Positions 51,047-63,778 of a DNA stretch of 64,000 nt are shown one piece after another. This DNA is from Montifringilla adamsi (lineage: Eukaryota > Chordata > Aves > Passeriformes > Passeridae). The DNA is taken from positions 12,106,162 through 12,170,161 of the forward strand of contig JAGGNK010006559.1 of assembly GCA_017590115.1 (NCBI GenBank), read 5' to 3'. A program made the translations under genes and the position numbers. The notes under the pieces were generated by a model. That model searched no databases and was not told the origin of the DNA. It was given only the letters and a program-made list of their open reading frames with translations. Every line of letters begins with the position of its first letter. Positions within the stretch are counted from its first letter, which is position 1.

Positions 51047-53131
51047 CAGGAAGAGGATGGTGAAAGCAAGAAAAAAAAATGTTATTTGAAAAGATAAATG
51101 TGAATTCTCCCTCCAGTGGATTTTTCACCCAAAAGAGTTTTAATCCAAGAGCTAAAACTTATTCTGCAGATGTACTAGCAGGGGTACAAACACAACACTA
51201 ATGTACATCCCTATTTAAAAGGTGTGAATTATTTGACAGATTTTCAAAGTATGCACTAAACACATAACTTCACATGCAAATAAAGTTCATACTCCTTACA
51301 TTAATCTCCTACATCTTAATCAGAATTCCTTCAGGTGACTCCTTCATGCTCTGGCTTTGTGTCCATGGAGGTCATTACTGCAAGAGGATGATGAGGAGTG
51401 TCCTGTGAGACTCTTCATTCCAAGACACACTGCTAGGGTTTCTCTGTAACTCACTGGTGAGTATTTTGCTTCAGAGTAGGACATAGCCTCTCCCCTCTCT
51501 TAGCTGTCTTTATTCTGATCTTTGACCTTCTGTTCACTATCCAGTGGTTTGCTAACCAATAATGATTTTGAGAGTGTCCCTTTGGGTGTACATGTTCTGT
51601 GGATCAAAGGTCTCATCCCTTACTCAGAGATTTTTCTTTTTTTTTTCTTTTCAACAGAGAGCCTATTTTTCTCCAACTAGTGGTTTTGCAGGGGGTATTT
51701 CTTATGAAATAATCCTGAAATGGCAGCTGACTACTTGTATCAAAAATTACAGCAGAGACCTCTCATCTCTGCACAGGAAGGATCTGTTTTCTTTGTCTGC
51801 CATATTTTCCTTTTTTTTTTTTATTAGGTTTGACATTTCTGAAGACTTATTACAGGCTATTACTTTGTGACTGTGAGCTGAGAAGGGTCCTTATTAAAAT
51901 TTACTACTAAATAAAAGATGACATAGCAGAAGAAGGAAAATTAAGTCATGAACAAATGAGATCCATTGAATATATCCTAAATATATCTATTTTTGAACAA
52001 GGAGAGTTAAGGGTTGTTTTTTTTTCTTCTTCTTCTAAATTAGAAGTCAACTTCTTTGGTCTCAGAACACAGAAGTTGGTAATTAGAATCGAATATTAGA
52101 AAATGTTGAAGTATAAGGGAAAGCACTTGGTCTTTCTCATTAGCTTTTATTAACAGCATTCTGAGTTTGTGAAATTTGTGTAACAAGTTGCAAATGATGC
52201 ATGAAATTAAAAATTTCTGTTTACCCTACAGAGCTTTCATCTGTGTCTGGCAATGCTCTTCTGGAATATATGCAGTTAACAGGTTGCCAGTCTTAGCCAA
52301 AACATCTCCAAAATATGTGGTTTCTTAGCCCAAACAGAAGCAATAAAATGTTGTAAGGTTTGGGATTTTTTTCACAGAAACTGTTGTTTTTACTTTGTTC
52401 AGGAGCAAGTATCTCAAATTCATTGCAAAAGTTGACCATCACTCTCTGTGACCTCATGAAAAAGGTTCACCTCAGAAACCTGCATGGAGAGCACAGGCTG
52501 AAGGGCACTGGGCTGAAGTAGATATCAAGCTGATACATCAGAAAAAAACCCAACAACCCAAAATCTAATATTTATGACATACTGTCTCACTAGACCACAC
52601 ATTAATCATGTCCATAAATTCAGGGCTTGTAGGTCAACACTCAACAAAATGGTTCTGTGCGTCCTTCAGAGATGATTTGTACACAGCTTCTGACAGGAAA
52701 GATACCCATAGGTCTCAAAGCAGTTCTTTTAGGGTAACCATATCTATTAGGAGACACAAGACCTCAACTCACTATCCCAAATTCAGCTGTACTAAGCTGA
52801 AATTATTTCTCCCTGTCTTATGCATGTTTTCAGGCTGTTGTCGTCTTGTGATTTGTGCACATTGCAGGTCTTTCCACAGCCTGATGTTCATGTAGGAGAC
52901 TTTATACTTGCTTTCCTCCACCTCCTTCTCATTCTTTCTTTAACCTCCCTCCAGATATTTCTCACGAACAAACTGAGAATTATAAATGAAATGTTTTCAA
53001 TCCAGAAAATGTGAAAGTCACATTCTTTTAACTTTTTATTTAAGGCTGTTAGGCTGCAGCCTCTTTCCAAATTACTTCTGTGTTTGGAAACATTTTTAGC
53101 TGAAAGTTGCCGTAGAGTAAAAGATAGCTTT

Positions 53132-53173
53132 CTGTTAGAACAGGATAAAACACTGTTAGAACAGGGTAAAACA
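53132..53173. repeat. Two-copy 21-bp tandem duplication
   Basis: CTGTTAGAACAGG-A/G-TAAAACA is present twice head to tail (53132-53152 and 53153-53173) with one mismatch. Each unit contains the short palindrome CTGTT...AACAG. Confidence 0.9.
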
Positions 53174-54947
53174 ATGAGATCACAAGACATTATCTAAGTT
53201 ATGAGGTGTTCAGAGAGCCAAATGATGCATAAAAAACTTAAATTTTCCCCACCATTACTCCTGACTAATGCTGCTCGTTTCTAGTGCTTTCTTAGGCCTG
53301 AATTTGATAAACATATAGAGGTTTAGGCAACAGTTTCAGGTTTCAGTGAGGAATCTGACAGCTGTTCCATAACAAACTGCAGTAGCCTTCCACCTCTTAT
53401 TTGTTTTGGGGTAACAGTAAATAAACCAATAATTATAAATCCAGTTTGGATAAACATAGTTTTGTGTTGTTCAGTGATGAATAATGAGAACCATGCAATG
53501 AAAAGAACCTGCCTCTCAAACACAAAACTTTTATTTTGTAAATTACTACATTAACGCATAGCGTTTTGGTTTATCCTTGCTAAAATTTTATTTAAGCAAT
53601 TTTTCATTTCACTATAACTTTCATTAAGATTTTTCATTTTATATTAACAATGGTTTCAATAAATTTGTAAAAAGAATAGTTATTTGTTTTCTAACCCTAA
53701 TATACAATACCACAAAGTAATAAGAAGTGCAAGAAGCATTTTCTGTATGTATAAACTATTTTCAAGCACAAAATCTTGTTTCTTCTTTCCATGTTCCTTC
53801 AACACAAGACATTTTCTTATTCTTTCTCTCTTTTTTGTTTTGTCTCCTGTAAGTTTTAGCACTATAAACAAAATTTCCTTCTGTCAATTGACTTTAGCAT
53901 GTGTGAAGTCCATAATTAAATTAATATTAAATCCTACTTAGTGGAATCTTCTCCCAAATAGGAGAGTAAGCAAAATGAGAGCTGCTAGTGAGTAACTGAA
54001 AATATATTTGAACTTCATTTGGTGAAACTTTTATATTGCAAAACTGATACTTTTAGCATATGCCTAATATATTTAATACAAAAAAATCAATGATTATGAA
54101 AGTGAAGTGACATTTTGACTTGAATTAAGTTGAACACAACTGATATTTGTATAATTTACTGCAAAAGAGTGCAGCCAAATTGGTAAGGGGAAACCCTTGA
54201 CAAATTCCCTTTTTACTGAACTGAGTAATAGCTAAAGGATCTTGCTGTTCTGAATGTTTCCTCACTTTCTTGTCTAAAAAATAAAGTTATTTTTAAGATT
54301 GCTTTAATTTGTGTGAGATATGTAGTGAAATGTAGACTTTTATTATTTATGTCTCCTTTATAGTACCTGTCATGAAAAAAAGGAAGTAAATAATGAAATG
54401 CATATACTAGAAAGCAATAGCAGCATTTCTGGCTGTATTAAATCTTCTATAGCTTTGTAAGTTCTCAGGTCCCTGAAATAAACCCTGGTGCAATTATGCA
54501 AACTCATAAATACTTAGGTATATTCACGCAGCACATAGCTACATGTTCAGCTTTGGGCAGTTTACATCTGTTGCTCAAGGAAACTCGTAAACCTTTTTAA
54601 TAATAACATCAGATCTGTATGGGATATGTCTTCATAATCAGCATCAATCATCATCTCTCACCTGAAAGATAAGTTTTGCAGCTAGTCAATTCACAGAATT
54701 CTTCGAGGCTGCTAGGGACCAAGAATGATAGACAAGTGATCAGCTGATCTCAAATATTTCTTTGATAGCCATTCCTGTGTGTCTCATTTCATTAAGTGAC
54801 ATGTGATGTCTTCAGTCATCCCATTCTACTGCAGATGACCACATTACTTAAATTATTTTATAAACTTATCAAACTCTACATTTAGAAAAAGTTAGGTATC
54901 TTATGCATGTTACTTTATTTGGCTACTACTTAAAATCTGTTCTTTTC

Positions 54948-54968
54948 TTTTTTTTTTTTTTTTTTTTT
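54948..54968. repeat. T21 homopolymer tract
   Basis: Twenty-one T follow TCTTTTC and precede GCTTG. On the minus strand it is poly(A). No retrotransposon body was identified on the adjacent left side. Confidence 0.9.
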
Positions 54969-55219
54969 GCTTGAATATATTTCTGTCCAGTTTAACAGCC
55001 ACTTACAGCTATGCTAGAACTATCATTGTGTTTGAACAGCTCTTGTACTCCCAGTAATGTGTTTCATGTGCCACTTACACCTTCATTTTGCTAAATAAGC
55101 CAGTTTTTAGTGTCTTCTTTCAGAAAGAGTACATGCTTCACGGTATTATTTTATTAGAAGATTATTTGTACCTATTTTTCTGTCTTGACTATGCATTAAC
55201 AGAACTGTATTTAGCATTA

Positions 55220-55295
55220 TAAATGACAAATCTACAGTGCATGAGTTGATGAATTGTAGTGCACTGACAAACTGTAGTGCATGACAAGTCCTCTC
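55220..55295. repeat. Imperfect tandem repeat containing GTAGTGCA(T/C)GAC
   Basis: Three related words, CTACAGTGCATGAG, TTGTAGTGCACTGACAAA and CTGTAGTGCATGACAAG, follow each other within 65 bases. Spacing is slightly irregular. A short, decayed tandem repeat is the simplest reading. Confidence 0.65.
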
Positions 55296-55605
55296 CACAC
55301 AAGCAGATGTATCTTCATTGATGTTTCCAAAAATTAAAACCTTTCAGTAGCTAGTCCTAATTACAGATGACTTGTGATCATATCAAGGCTTCCTCATTCA
55401 GTGGTTACTATTTAGCCAAAGCATATGGACATATTTTTATATTAATTCAATTGTTTGTCATTCCAGATGTTGAGCCATACATATATGTGGAAGGTCACAC
55501 CTCCAACATGATATTTTGGTCATCGTCTCTACTGAAAAGATCTCCCATCTTTTTTTCTTAATCAAAAAAGCCTTGCATTAATTTTCTGCTCCCTTTTTGT
55601 TCGCC

Positions 55606-55624
55606 TTTTTTTTTTTTTTTTTTT
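55606..55624. repeat. T19 homopolymer tract
   Basis: Nineteen T follow TTCGCC and precede GCTAAG, only 640 bases from the T21 tract. Both are followed by GCT. No shared sequence beyond that was seen. Confidence 0.9.
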
Positions 55625-56903
55625 GCTAAGGTCATAAAAATGCTAAATAAGATCTCTGACCTGTGACAATTTCACTAGTAACCTCTTCTCTTTTTTTGAA
55701 ATAAGTCAATTCTTCCCCTTCAGCTTTTTCCCCACTTTATCATTCTTATAAAAATCCTGTCTTCCTCATTTTAGTCTAAATTTTTCAACATGGTAGTGCA
55801 TTACATGCTTCACTTACGCCAAGACAGATGAGATATACATCATTTCCCTTCACTATAAAACTCAGTTATCTCAGAAAGATACAAGAGTGCTCTCTTGAAA
55901 TAGTCTTCATGTTAAAGCATATGCAACATATTTACATTTAGCAATTTCCCAGTTTCTCCAGTACTGCAAAGGCAACCTTCCTCTACTGAGCCTTAGTGCC
56001 CCAGAGGCTTAACTTTACTGTCCATATGGAGTTAGATGTGTCTGCTTGGGAGCGAAAGGCACCTTTTTCCTCAAGCCCTGTGTTTCTTTCTCAAGCCTAT
56101 TTTGCTGTAAGATTCAGGAACCTTGGAGAAGGCAAGATAGACCCAGCAAGAACTCTAAAGTTTTAATGACAGCCTTTTTCATGATAACCCACTGGTGAGA
56201 ACAGTCACTGACTATGTTCAGTCTAAGAAAGAAGTAATATCTCCCCCACAAAAAATCATTAATTGCCTTGCAATAGATATTTGGAAACTAGAAATCAAAG
56301 TATTTTATGAGATGCTAACCGAAACAAGGGCAGCCTAGGCCTAGTGAGCTCTTTAAGGCTGAAAGTGTAATAACAAGATTCTGATCCCTGCTCATGCAGC
56401 TTCTATCTTAGCCAGATACCACTGCAGTTAGACAGTTATACAGTGTTATGCAGTTATAATATATGTTACAAATAACTACCTCTGGAAGCCCACTTTTATT
56501 CCTGTGTTTGACTGCCTCCAATAATAGGTTAGAGGTGGATCCCCCCCATTTTCCCCCACATCTCATGGCCCATGAACTCCATGGGAGTGATAAAGTAGCA
56601 CCTTCTTCAACTCATGTTGAATGTTCCCCAGCTCAGCACAGAATGCACTAGGAATCATGAAGCTATTGATTATAAGGTTATTTTTCCACAGATACAAGTC
56701 CTTTAAGTACCCATTAGCAGTAGGCAGAATGCCTCATGGGGATTTTTTAGATCAAGACTGCTGTTTGGTTTTTTCAGTTATTTTGGTTTTGGGTTTTTTT
56801 TTTTCATCTTTAAGGTTTCAAAAGGTGGATGTTTCCAACCATGCTACTGGTATAGCACAGATAGATCTTCAAAGAATTAACATCTAGGCTGCATTTGCCT
56901 AAT

Positions 56904-57175
56904 TGTATTGAGTGATAACTTTTTGATAGTGGCAGAAGCTATGAGCAGAGGTCAGGGCCCGATGCAAACACAACTGGTTCCAGCCATTCCAGCTCGATCC
57001 AGTGGACCACCTCTGGTCAAAGTTATGACCATCAGCCAAGCTGGTGTTGCCCACAAGGAAACAGGTTGATGAAAAGCCAAAAAAATGCTGCACAACAGAT
57101 GTGAGACAAAACATTAGAGAAACAGCCATACAGACACCCAGGCCAGAGAAGGAGGGGGCAGGATTCCCCAAAAAT
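56904..57175 (+). mobile_element. 5' part of an avian ERV LTR related to the 30-kb LTR
   Basis: It begins TGTATTGAGTGATAACTTTT and passes CCAGCTCGATCCAGTGGACC, 'accatcagccaagctggtgt' and TGCTGCACAACAGATGTGAG. It ends with AGAGAAACAGCCATACAGAC and 'ccagagaaggagggggcagg'. The order of these blocks equals the first quarter of the LTR at 29924-31064 read on its own strand, but identity is visibly low, so this is an older or different subfamily. The rest of the LTR is missing or beyond recognition. No target duplication can be assigned. Confidence 0.65.
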
Positions 57176-59104
57176 TCCTCTGGACTTACTTAAGGATTAT
57201 TCTAAATAGTTGGCTATTTCAGTCACATGGTCCTCATTTCACATCCACTGACACTGTTTTGGCATCTAGAAGATTTTGGAGAATAAAAGTCACATCAACA
57301 ATTGCTTATCAATCCAGAGTCCAAGATGCAAAAGGGCATCTTAGTCAAGCTGATTTTAAAGGTGGTTTGTGGTACCTGCCTCTTGAAAATCTTTCCAGCT
57401 GTACCAAGATACTTATTTGAGACTAACTCCAATGTCTATGTGCAATCTACAATTCAAGTTCATCTCTTCCTTAGGCAGACTGATCTTCTTGCATTGCATT
57501 TGTGTAGCTAAATTGCAAAAATGATTATTAATGATTAATATATATAATTATATGCAACTTGTTAAATCTAGTTGAAATTTTTCTAAATATTGACACAACT
57601 GCAGATATATATATATATACATATGAAAATCACTGTTGTAGGCCAGTGTAAAAGGAAACAGTAAATCTCTAGTGTCTGAACATGTCTGATAAACCAGCTT
57701 GATTTCTGTATTCCCATCACATACTATCAGCTGTTAGTCTGAAAACAAGCTAAACTGTAGGAACGCAATAAAGGATATGAAGTGCCTTTAATTTTGAACT
57801 CATTTGCAATATGTTTTACATTACTCTGGAATTTTTAATATAGTCTTTCATTAAAACACCCATAACATCCCATCATTCTTTGACAAGCTGAAATGCATAA
57901 GTAGAATATGATAGTGCAATAACAACTACTAAAATGTTTAAATGATTTATTTAATTTAAATTTTCCAATGGGAGGTGAAGGCAGATTAAAATGTTAGTGC
58001 CATTAAAATGAAACTACTTTGGTTGGTATCACAGGGAAGCAAGAGTGAAAAAAATGGAGATTACAACCGGAATCCCAAAATGAATGTTTTTCCACATAAA
58101 GTACATTAAGTACAGGTATTCAATAAATAGTTTCATCATGATGCCCACAAATTTTTTCAGTTCCATCTGAACCCAAACCTCTTCTTAATATAGACATAAC
58201 GAATAGTTCCTCCTTATTGCTTTTTTATGCTACTTTACTCTTTGTAATAATAGTTGATTGTTTTTTATTGCGGTCCATTTCTGGGAGTTACTCTTCCACA
58301 GGTTCTTCACCAGGGCTTACTTTCTTTGCATTTCCAACTGCACATCAGTCTATTATGTTTCAGGTTAATTTGTGCGGTATATCACTGTCAAAACTTACAT
58401 AATAATACTAAAGCTTTTTTTAGAATATATTTATTCTTACAGCTTTCCACAAACACTTTTCAATAATTAATCCTGTAAGCAGGAGCTGCAGAATAAGTAG
58501 CAACTTGATTAATGGTGTATGACCATACAACCCTTAATGGTAAAAATAAGATACTTGTAGTTGGATAAAAAATAAATACCATTGCACAAGTACTGTGTCC
58601 TCTTAAATAATAAAAATTCCCATTCACATTTATCAGTGAAGTTTTGACGTCAGTGATTTGGGAGAAAAGGAACATAAGACCACAGCATTCCCATTGATGT
58701 AAATAGTTAATAGCTCTTTGCTCATTCTGCTTTGGGATATATTATCTAATCCACATTCCGTCCACTTAATATATGCTATTTTTCTTTCATACCATTTCAG
58801 ATTCTTAATAGAAACATTGTACAGTAACCAAAATTAATTAGATATATTTAATTGCCATTATGTTAATAAAATATAAAAAAGTTTAATACTTAGCATTTAT
58901 AATAGCATTTTATAAAATTACATACAGCTACTTTAGTGAAATCAATTTTCCTTAAAGTCATATCTGGTATAATTATTATTTGTGTGCACTCTACTTTGTA
59001 TGAAAATAATGGCAATCATCATGATCATTAAATTCACTTGCATCTAGTATCATTTTTCATGCAGTGCTCTGTAAATAACCAGTGATATTTAACCACCTGA
59101 TATC
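57176..59104. other. AT-rich non-coding DNA
   Basis: No gene was recognised. A short (TA)n at 57605-57622 and two stretches (57930-58080 and 58780-59090) with AATTA-rich, non-repetitive texture are seen. The latter might be conserved elements but carry no firm evidence. Confidence 0.5.
57605..57622. repeat. (TA)n microsatellite
   Basis: A short perfect AT dinucleotide run (GATATATATATATATAC). It may be length-variable. Confidence 0.85.
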
Positions 59105-59415
59105 TGCTGGAAGCACAAAAATGGGGCACAAAAACCTAGGAGATTTACAGAGACCACTGAGAGCAGCTTTGTGATACAGGAGTCAGAGATAGTCTTTGTG
59201 GTATGGGTGACAGAGGAGTCAACACAGGTGATGGAGGAGAGGTGCTCTGCTAGTCAGGAAAAAGGAAGGGCTGTTTGTAAGTGTCAAAGTCTAGGCCAAC
59301 TTTGATGCAGTGATCAGTGCAGTGGTAGATTTCAAGATCCTAAGAGGAGGGACTAAAGCAAAATGAAGGACCACAGCCATGGATTTTAGGAGAGCAGACC
59401 TTAACCTTATCTATC
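59105..59415 (+). mobile_element. CR1 LINE internal fragment, ORF2 endonuclease/linker
   Basis: The words ATGGGGCACAAAAACCTAGG (59121), GAGACCACTGAGAGCAGCTT (59151) and 'gtgacagaggagtcaacaca' (59208) place this in the CR1 ORF2 part encoding the end of the endonuclease domain. At 59309-59317 the codons read Ser-Asp-Gln, where the family has the catalytic Ser-Asp-His. The His is lost by one base change. Both ends are missing, so the fragment is neither 5'- nor 3'-complete, unlike the other CR1 pieces. Later deletion or decay of the 3' end is likely. Confidence 0.75.
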
Positions 59416-60329
59416 AGCATGACATTTCAGAGCACTTATTTTTCAGAATTACAGTCAGTTTTATCACTTTCACTGTATAACCAGCATAGCCATATATAGA
59501 TAATAATCCACATATACATAATATGAAATCATACTTTTTCATTCTCTAGCTAAACAACATACATAACACTGAAAGTGAAAATTTAGATTCAGAATCTCCA
59601 GCTGTCAATAAAGCTATCTGGATGTCAAACACAGAATGTATTCCTGTCAGAAATACTTATCTAAGACTCAAATCTTTCTAGCCTACAAAACCTTCAGGAA
59701 AAGGAAAACCTGAATCTTCTCAAAACATCTGGAGGGGATCTAAGACTGATTATGACCTAATGTTTAGGTCAGTTATTTATGGTTTGTTTCAGAAATAAAT
59801 CCTTTCCTTTCTCTTTCTCCCCCCTCTTACTTCTCTTTTTCTTGAGCTGTAATCCTTGATAATAGAGGTGTGCAGTCCTTTTTTTTCCCCTTTTCATCTC
59901 TAAAATTTACCTGTTGCCAGTCTGACACCCACTGAACTTCCTCAGTTCACATTACAAATATATTTGTAGCATTGTGCAAATACAATCTGAAATACATGAA
60001 AGGACTGTGAAATATAACCCAGGATACCACTTCCTTAAGGCTCCATGTTGTGTAAGGACTCCAAATTTATAACAGCTTCAGCCTGCATCTCTCACTCTGC
60101 TTCTAATGTGTTTCTCTTAACAAACCATCACAGAAAAGTTGCAGTCAATCTTGGAACATGACTACCACAGGCGTGATGAGAGAGCTGGTGATGGAAAATA
60201 ATGCTTGGACAGTGGTGGGCCATATCTGGAAATATTAATAAAGTAAATTGAAACATAACCAAACATAACTCCTGGCAGTCTTTAAAATACTTGGAATCTG
60301 AATCTATAAAGTTATAAAACCATAAAGCA
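59416..60329. other. AT-rich spacer
   Basis: No feature is recognised in about 900 bases between two internal CR1 pieces on opposite strands. Decayed CR1 sequence may continue into it (60140-60330), but I cannot follow it. Confidence 0.5.
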
Positions 60330-60570
60330 CAAGGTGCAAACAATTCATCTGGCAACACTATCAAACCCATAACTCTCCAATCTAGGAATAAGGATGTTAT
60401 AGGGGAAACCACATCAAAATCCTCACTGAAGTACAGGTAGATCAGTAGCTCTTCCATTGCCCAATGATGCAGTCATTCCATTATAGAGCACAACTATTTT
60501 ATCAGGCAAAATATTCCATTAGTGAAACCAAGTAGGCTGTCTCTAATGCCTTTACTAAAAATTTGAACAG
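60330..60570 (-). mobile_element. CR1 LINE internal fragment, reverse-transcriptase region
   Basis: Plus-strand text runs AACTCTCCAATCTAGGAATA, AGGATGTTATAGGGGAAACC, 'actgaagtacaggtagatca', 'gtagctcttccattgcccaa' and 'tagtgaaaccaagtaggctg'. This is the complement of the CR1 reverse-transcriptase segment that encodes the V-D-L-x-K-A-F-D catalytic block and its upstream stretch. The A-F-D part corresponds to the region around 60410-60420. The frame is broken and both ends are lost. The minus-strand frame 60128-60457 overlaps it and may contain a few remnant ORF2 codons. Confidence 0.72.
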
Positions 60571-61152
60571 AACGGAATTTCAAAAATGTTAAGTCAGGCA
60601 AAATGAACATAAACTAAAGACTGTTAGTAGGCAAACTAGCAATGTATTGAGTTGTAATGCAATGTTCAGTTGACTTCCATATGTTAATGTATTTAGTTGA
60701 ATTTTCACACAGATCAAACTTAGAAATCAAGGCCAGAACTTTCACATAGCATTGCTCATCACAGAAGTTTTAGTAATTTAGGGAGGAAATCTTTATTTTG
60801 TTATACCTTTGCCTCCAGAAGCTGTTAAAAGACCTTCACACAGTCTCATTTTTTCATTTCAATGTCACATGTCTTCATAGAACTGATGTCATGTGTAACA
60901 GCATATCAGGCACAATTCTCGCCTGCATTATCACAATTAGAAAACATAGATTATTACATATTAATTACCTGCATTAATTGTTCATTTACATTTAGCACAT
61001 TTACATGTACATTGGGCATATACATTTAGCATTTGTGCCAAAGAAGAAAAATTCAAATATTATCTATTGATTCAGTGGGCTATTGATCAGTGGTTTCAAT
61101 TCACCATGTATAAAAATACGAAGTTATATGAGAAAGATATATTCTGTCTTGA

Positions 61153-61208
61153 CTACTACAATATCTGTAATCTACAATACTATCTATAGTCTACTACAAT
61201 ATCTATAG
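61153..61208. repeat. Three-copy 19-bp tandem repeat
   Basis: CTACTACAATATCTGTAAT, CTACAATACTATCTATAGT and CTACTACAATATCTATAG follow head to tail with a 19-bp period and a few substitutions. It is a small minisatellite. Confidence 0.85.
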
Positions 61209-63755
61209 ATGGACATTACAGATGTATGCAACTGCAGAAGACTGGTGGATCCTTCACTTGGATACACTGTGGATCCTTCCTTGTTTCCACATGGAAAGGG
61301 GGTCTGTAAACTGTATTCAACCAAATAACATACACTTGATTGCCCATCATATGCATGATTTCTATCTCAGACATCAAGAGCTACTGGTGGTACATTTCTG
61401 ATTAATAAATCAAATCATGCTAAAAGCAGAAAAAAGGTTGTGAAAGGAGGATTCTGCAATGTAGAGACATTTACAGTGCATTTGTTCTCAATTTGTTCCC
61501 CATTTAATAAGCTTTTATGATGATTTTAGTAATTATTAAAATCAACTGCTTCCAAGGATCAGAACATATGAGGGCCATTAAAACTAGAAGCAAATGAGAA
61601 TGTATAATCAAAAACAATGCAGGCTTCAAGAAATCCACACTGCACTCATAATAACCAGTGATTAATATACATTTTAAAGAATAATTACTTGCCAATGTTG
61701 CATTAATATGCTAGGAGCTTTTGCTCATCTGTAAATTGCTATCAGCACAATGCCTGAAATTATATGCATATTATTTTCTAATATATATTTTTATAAATTA
61801 CATTAGAAAGTTGCAAAATGCATCTACATCTTTGAAGTGCTCACAGTTCTAAGGCCCACATTGTAAATCAATATATTATTCCTGTGCTTCCAAACACACA
61901 TTTTTAAAATAAAAGTCTGCACAGTTGCTAATCTGTAGTTTTCTCCTCTATCTTATGCTCTGGTAATAGAGAGTCTGATAAAAATATCTACTTTGTGCTT
62001 TAATTCTAAAGGAAACTACTGCTGAAGGAAGCAGATTTCACAAAAAACTCCCACACAGAATTTGCATAGCAACAGTACAGAGTATGTCCTGTAACAATAA
62101 ACCCCAAAAACTGAAGAACCTGCTGTCCAGTGTGTTCTTGGTCACTCTCATGATACATTTACAACGTCAGAAGAGATTGCTTCTGGGATAAAGTCCTAAA
62201 ACAAAAGGCTTGGAAAAAAACATCCTTAGCTTTAAACATTTTCCTGCTGATCCACAAGGCAAAATACCATCTATCCAAGGGAAGAAAAAAGTCAAATGCA
62301 ACTGGAAAAAAAAAATTCATTGAGAAAAGAATCGTCATTCAGTTTTTCCCAGGTCTGACATGCAATAATTGTTTTCCAAAAGTAGAGAGGTCCATCTAGA
62401 GTTTTGAGTAATTATGTTAAGTTCCAGCCAGCAACTCATTACTGTAGTTTAATATAAACACATAAAAGTATCCCATTTTCAACATAAACTGAGTTTAGGC
62501 AGAAAAAAATAGTGGGCATGCACTCCTTAGAAATAAGACTACCAGGGCTGCCCTGTACTCGAACTTCTTACCAGGATTTTGGTTAAGTCATAATACAATC
62601 CTCACCAACAATGAAAGGAAACAAAAGTCCTCTTGATGTATCCCTGAATTTGCCTGGTTTATTGTAATCCATCTACCCATGCAATGCAGGACATTTTGCC
62701 TTCAAAAAAATCCAGTTCATTGATCAGTCTCGTAACACGTAGGCTGGCTTATTTGCTCAGCAATCTGTTCTCATAGAAACAAATTCTCCTAAACGCACCA
62801 TCCTAGAAAAATCAAAAGTAATGCAATTGCACATTGATTTTTTTTATGTCTAAGCAGACACCAGGCAAAAATTTGAGAAAGATCTTGATGTAAATTGAGA
62901 AAAAATCAAGAATCATGGTGGTCAGTTTGTTTTTATTTTAACCAAATAAATTTATTCATTATATTTATTCATTTGCAATCCATCTTACTTCTCATTGCTG
63001 AAATATCTATTTTATTTATTTTTTAATTAAAAATAGAACCGAGAAGACTGTTCAGCTACTTACTTAAATGACCACAGTGATAACCTTATCAGAATTAAGA
63101 CATTTGTATGAAAAAAAATTAGATACATTTCTACAAGTATACTATACCTGTTCAAAAACTGGCTCTCAACCAAGCCTGGATAAACTACAAATCACACAAA
63201 AGCTCAAGGGCTTTGTTTGCTTATTTTGGGGTTTGGAGGAGGGTTTTTTTAGTGGAAGAGAGGAGAAATTTAAATGAAGTTACTAGTAGAAGAATATCAT
63301 AACACTACCTTTACATTTAAGGAAAAAAAGTTATCTAATTCTGGAAAATTTCCATCTAAACAAGGACTTTTATAAGCAGAACCAGGAAGGACTACACACC
63401 ATTTATATCGTGGACCCATGGCAAAGCAAAGGAATATCAAAAAAGCCACCTCAATTACCTTGAGGTTTACATAGTTTTAATTTTTTTTAACTTGACTGTA
63501 GAGTATGGCAAGGACTCCGAAACAGCTCTTGACCAAAGACTCATGGGAATATGTAAAATAAATGCCCAGCACCAAAACTCTGTTCTTCGGTAGTCTTTTC
63601 TTTCACTAGCAACAATAGGATGTACCATGGTGGTGTTGTCAGGCTTTTCCTCTCACTCTGGTTTGGATTTTAGTTTTTTGTCCTATCCATTTTACATCCA
63701 CATATTAGCTACAGAAAAAAAGGATAAAGGAAGAAAAACATTAAGGTAAAACAGG

Positions 63756-63778
63756 AAAAAAAAAAAAAGAAAAAAAAT
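63756..63778. repeat. A-rich tract
   Basis: A12 and A8 runs separated by one G. Simple sequence only. Confidence 0.8.

Larger units (their letters stand above)
48471..56903. other. AT-rich non-coding DNA, simple repeats only
   Basis: No gene was recognised across 8.4 kb; all open frames are at most 106 codons. It contains several short tandem duplications and four long A or T tracts, listed separately. An exon-like GTGAGT follows CTCACTG at 51449-51461, but no matching acceptor or coding frame was found. A trace at 54690-54715 (CACAGAATTCTTCGAGGCTG) could be a badly decayed CR1 start. Confidence 0.5.

Noticed and set aside
51449..51461. Donor-like CTG|GTGAGT splice motif
   Set aside because: No acceptor, coding frame or exon body could be paired with it; such words occur by chance.
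54690..54720. Possible CR1 start (CACAGAATTCTTCGAGGCTG...GGGACC)
   Set aside because: Only a few words agree and the following sequence does not continue as CR1.
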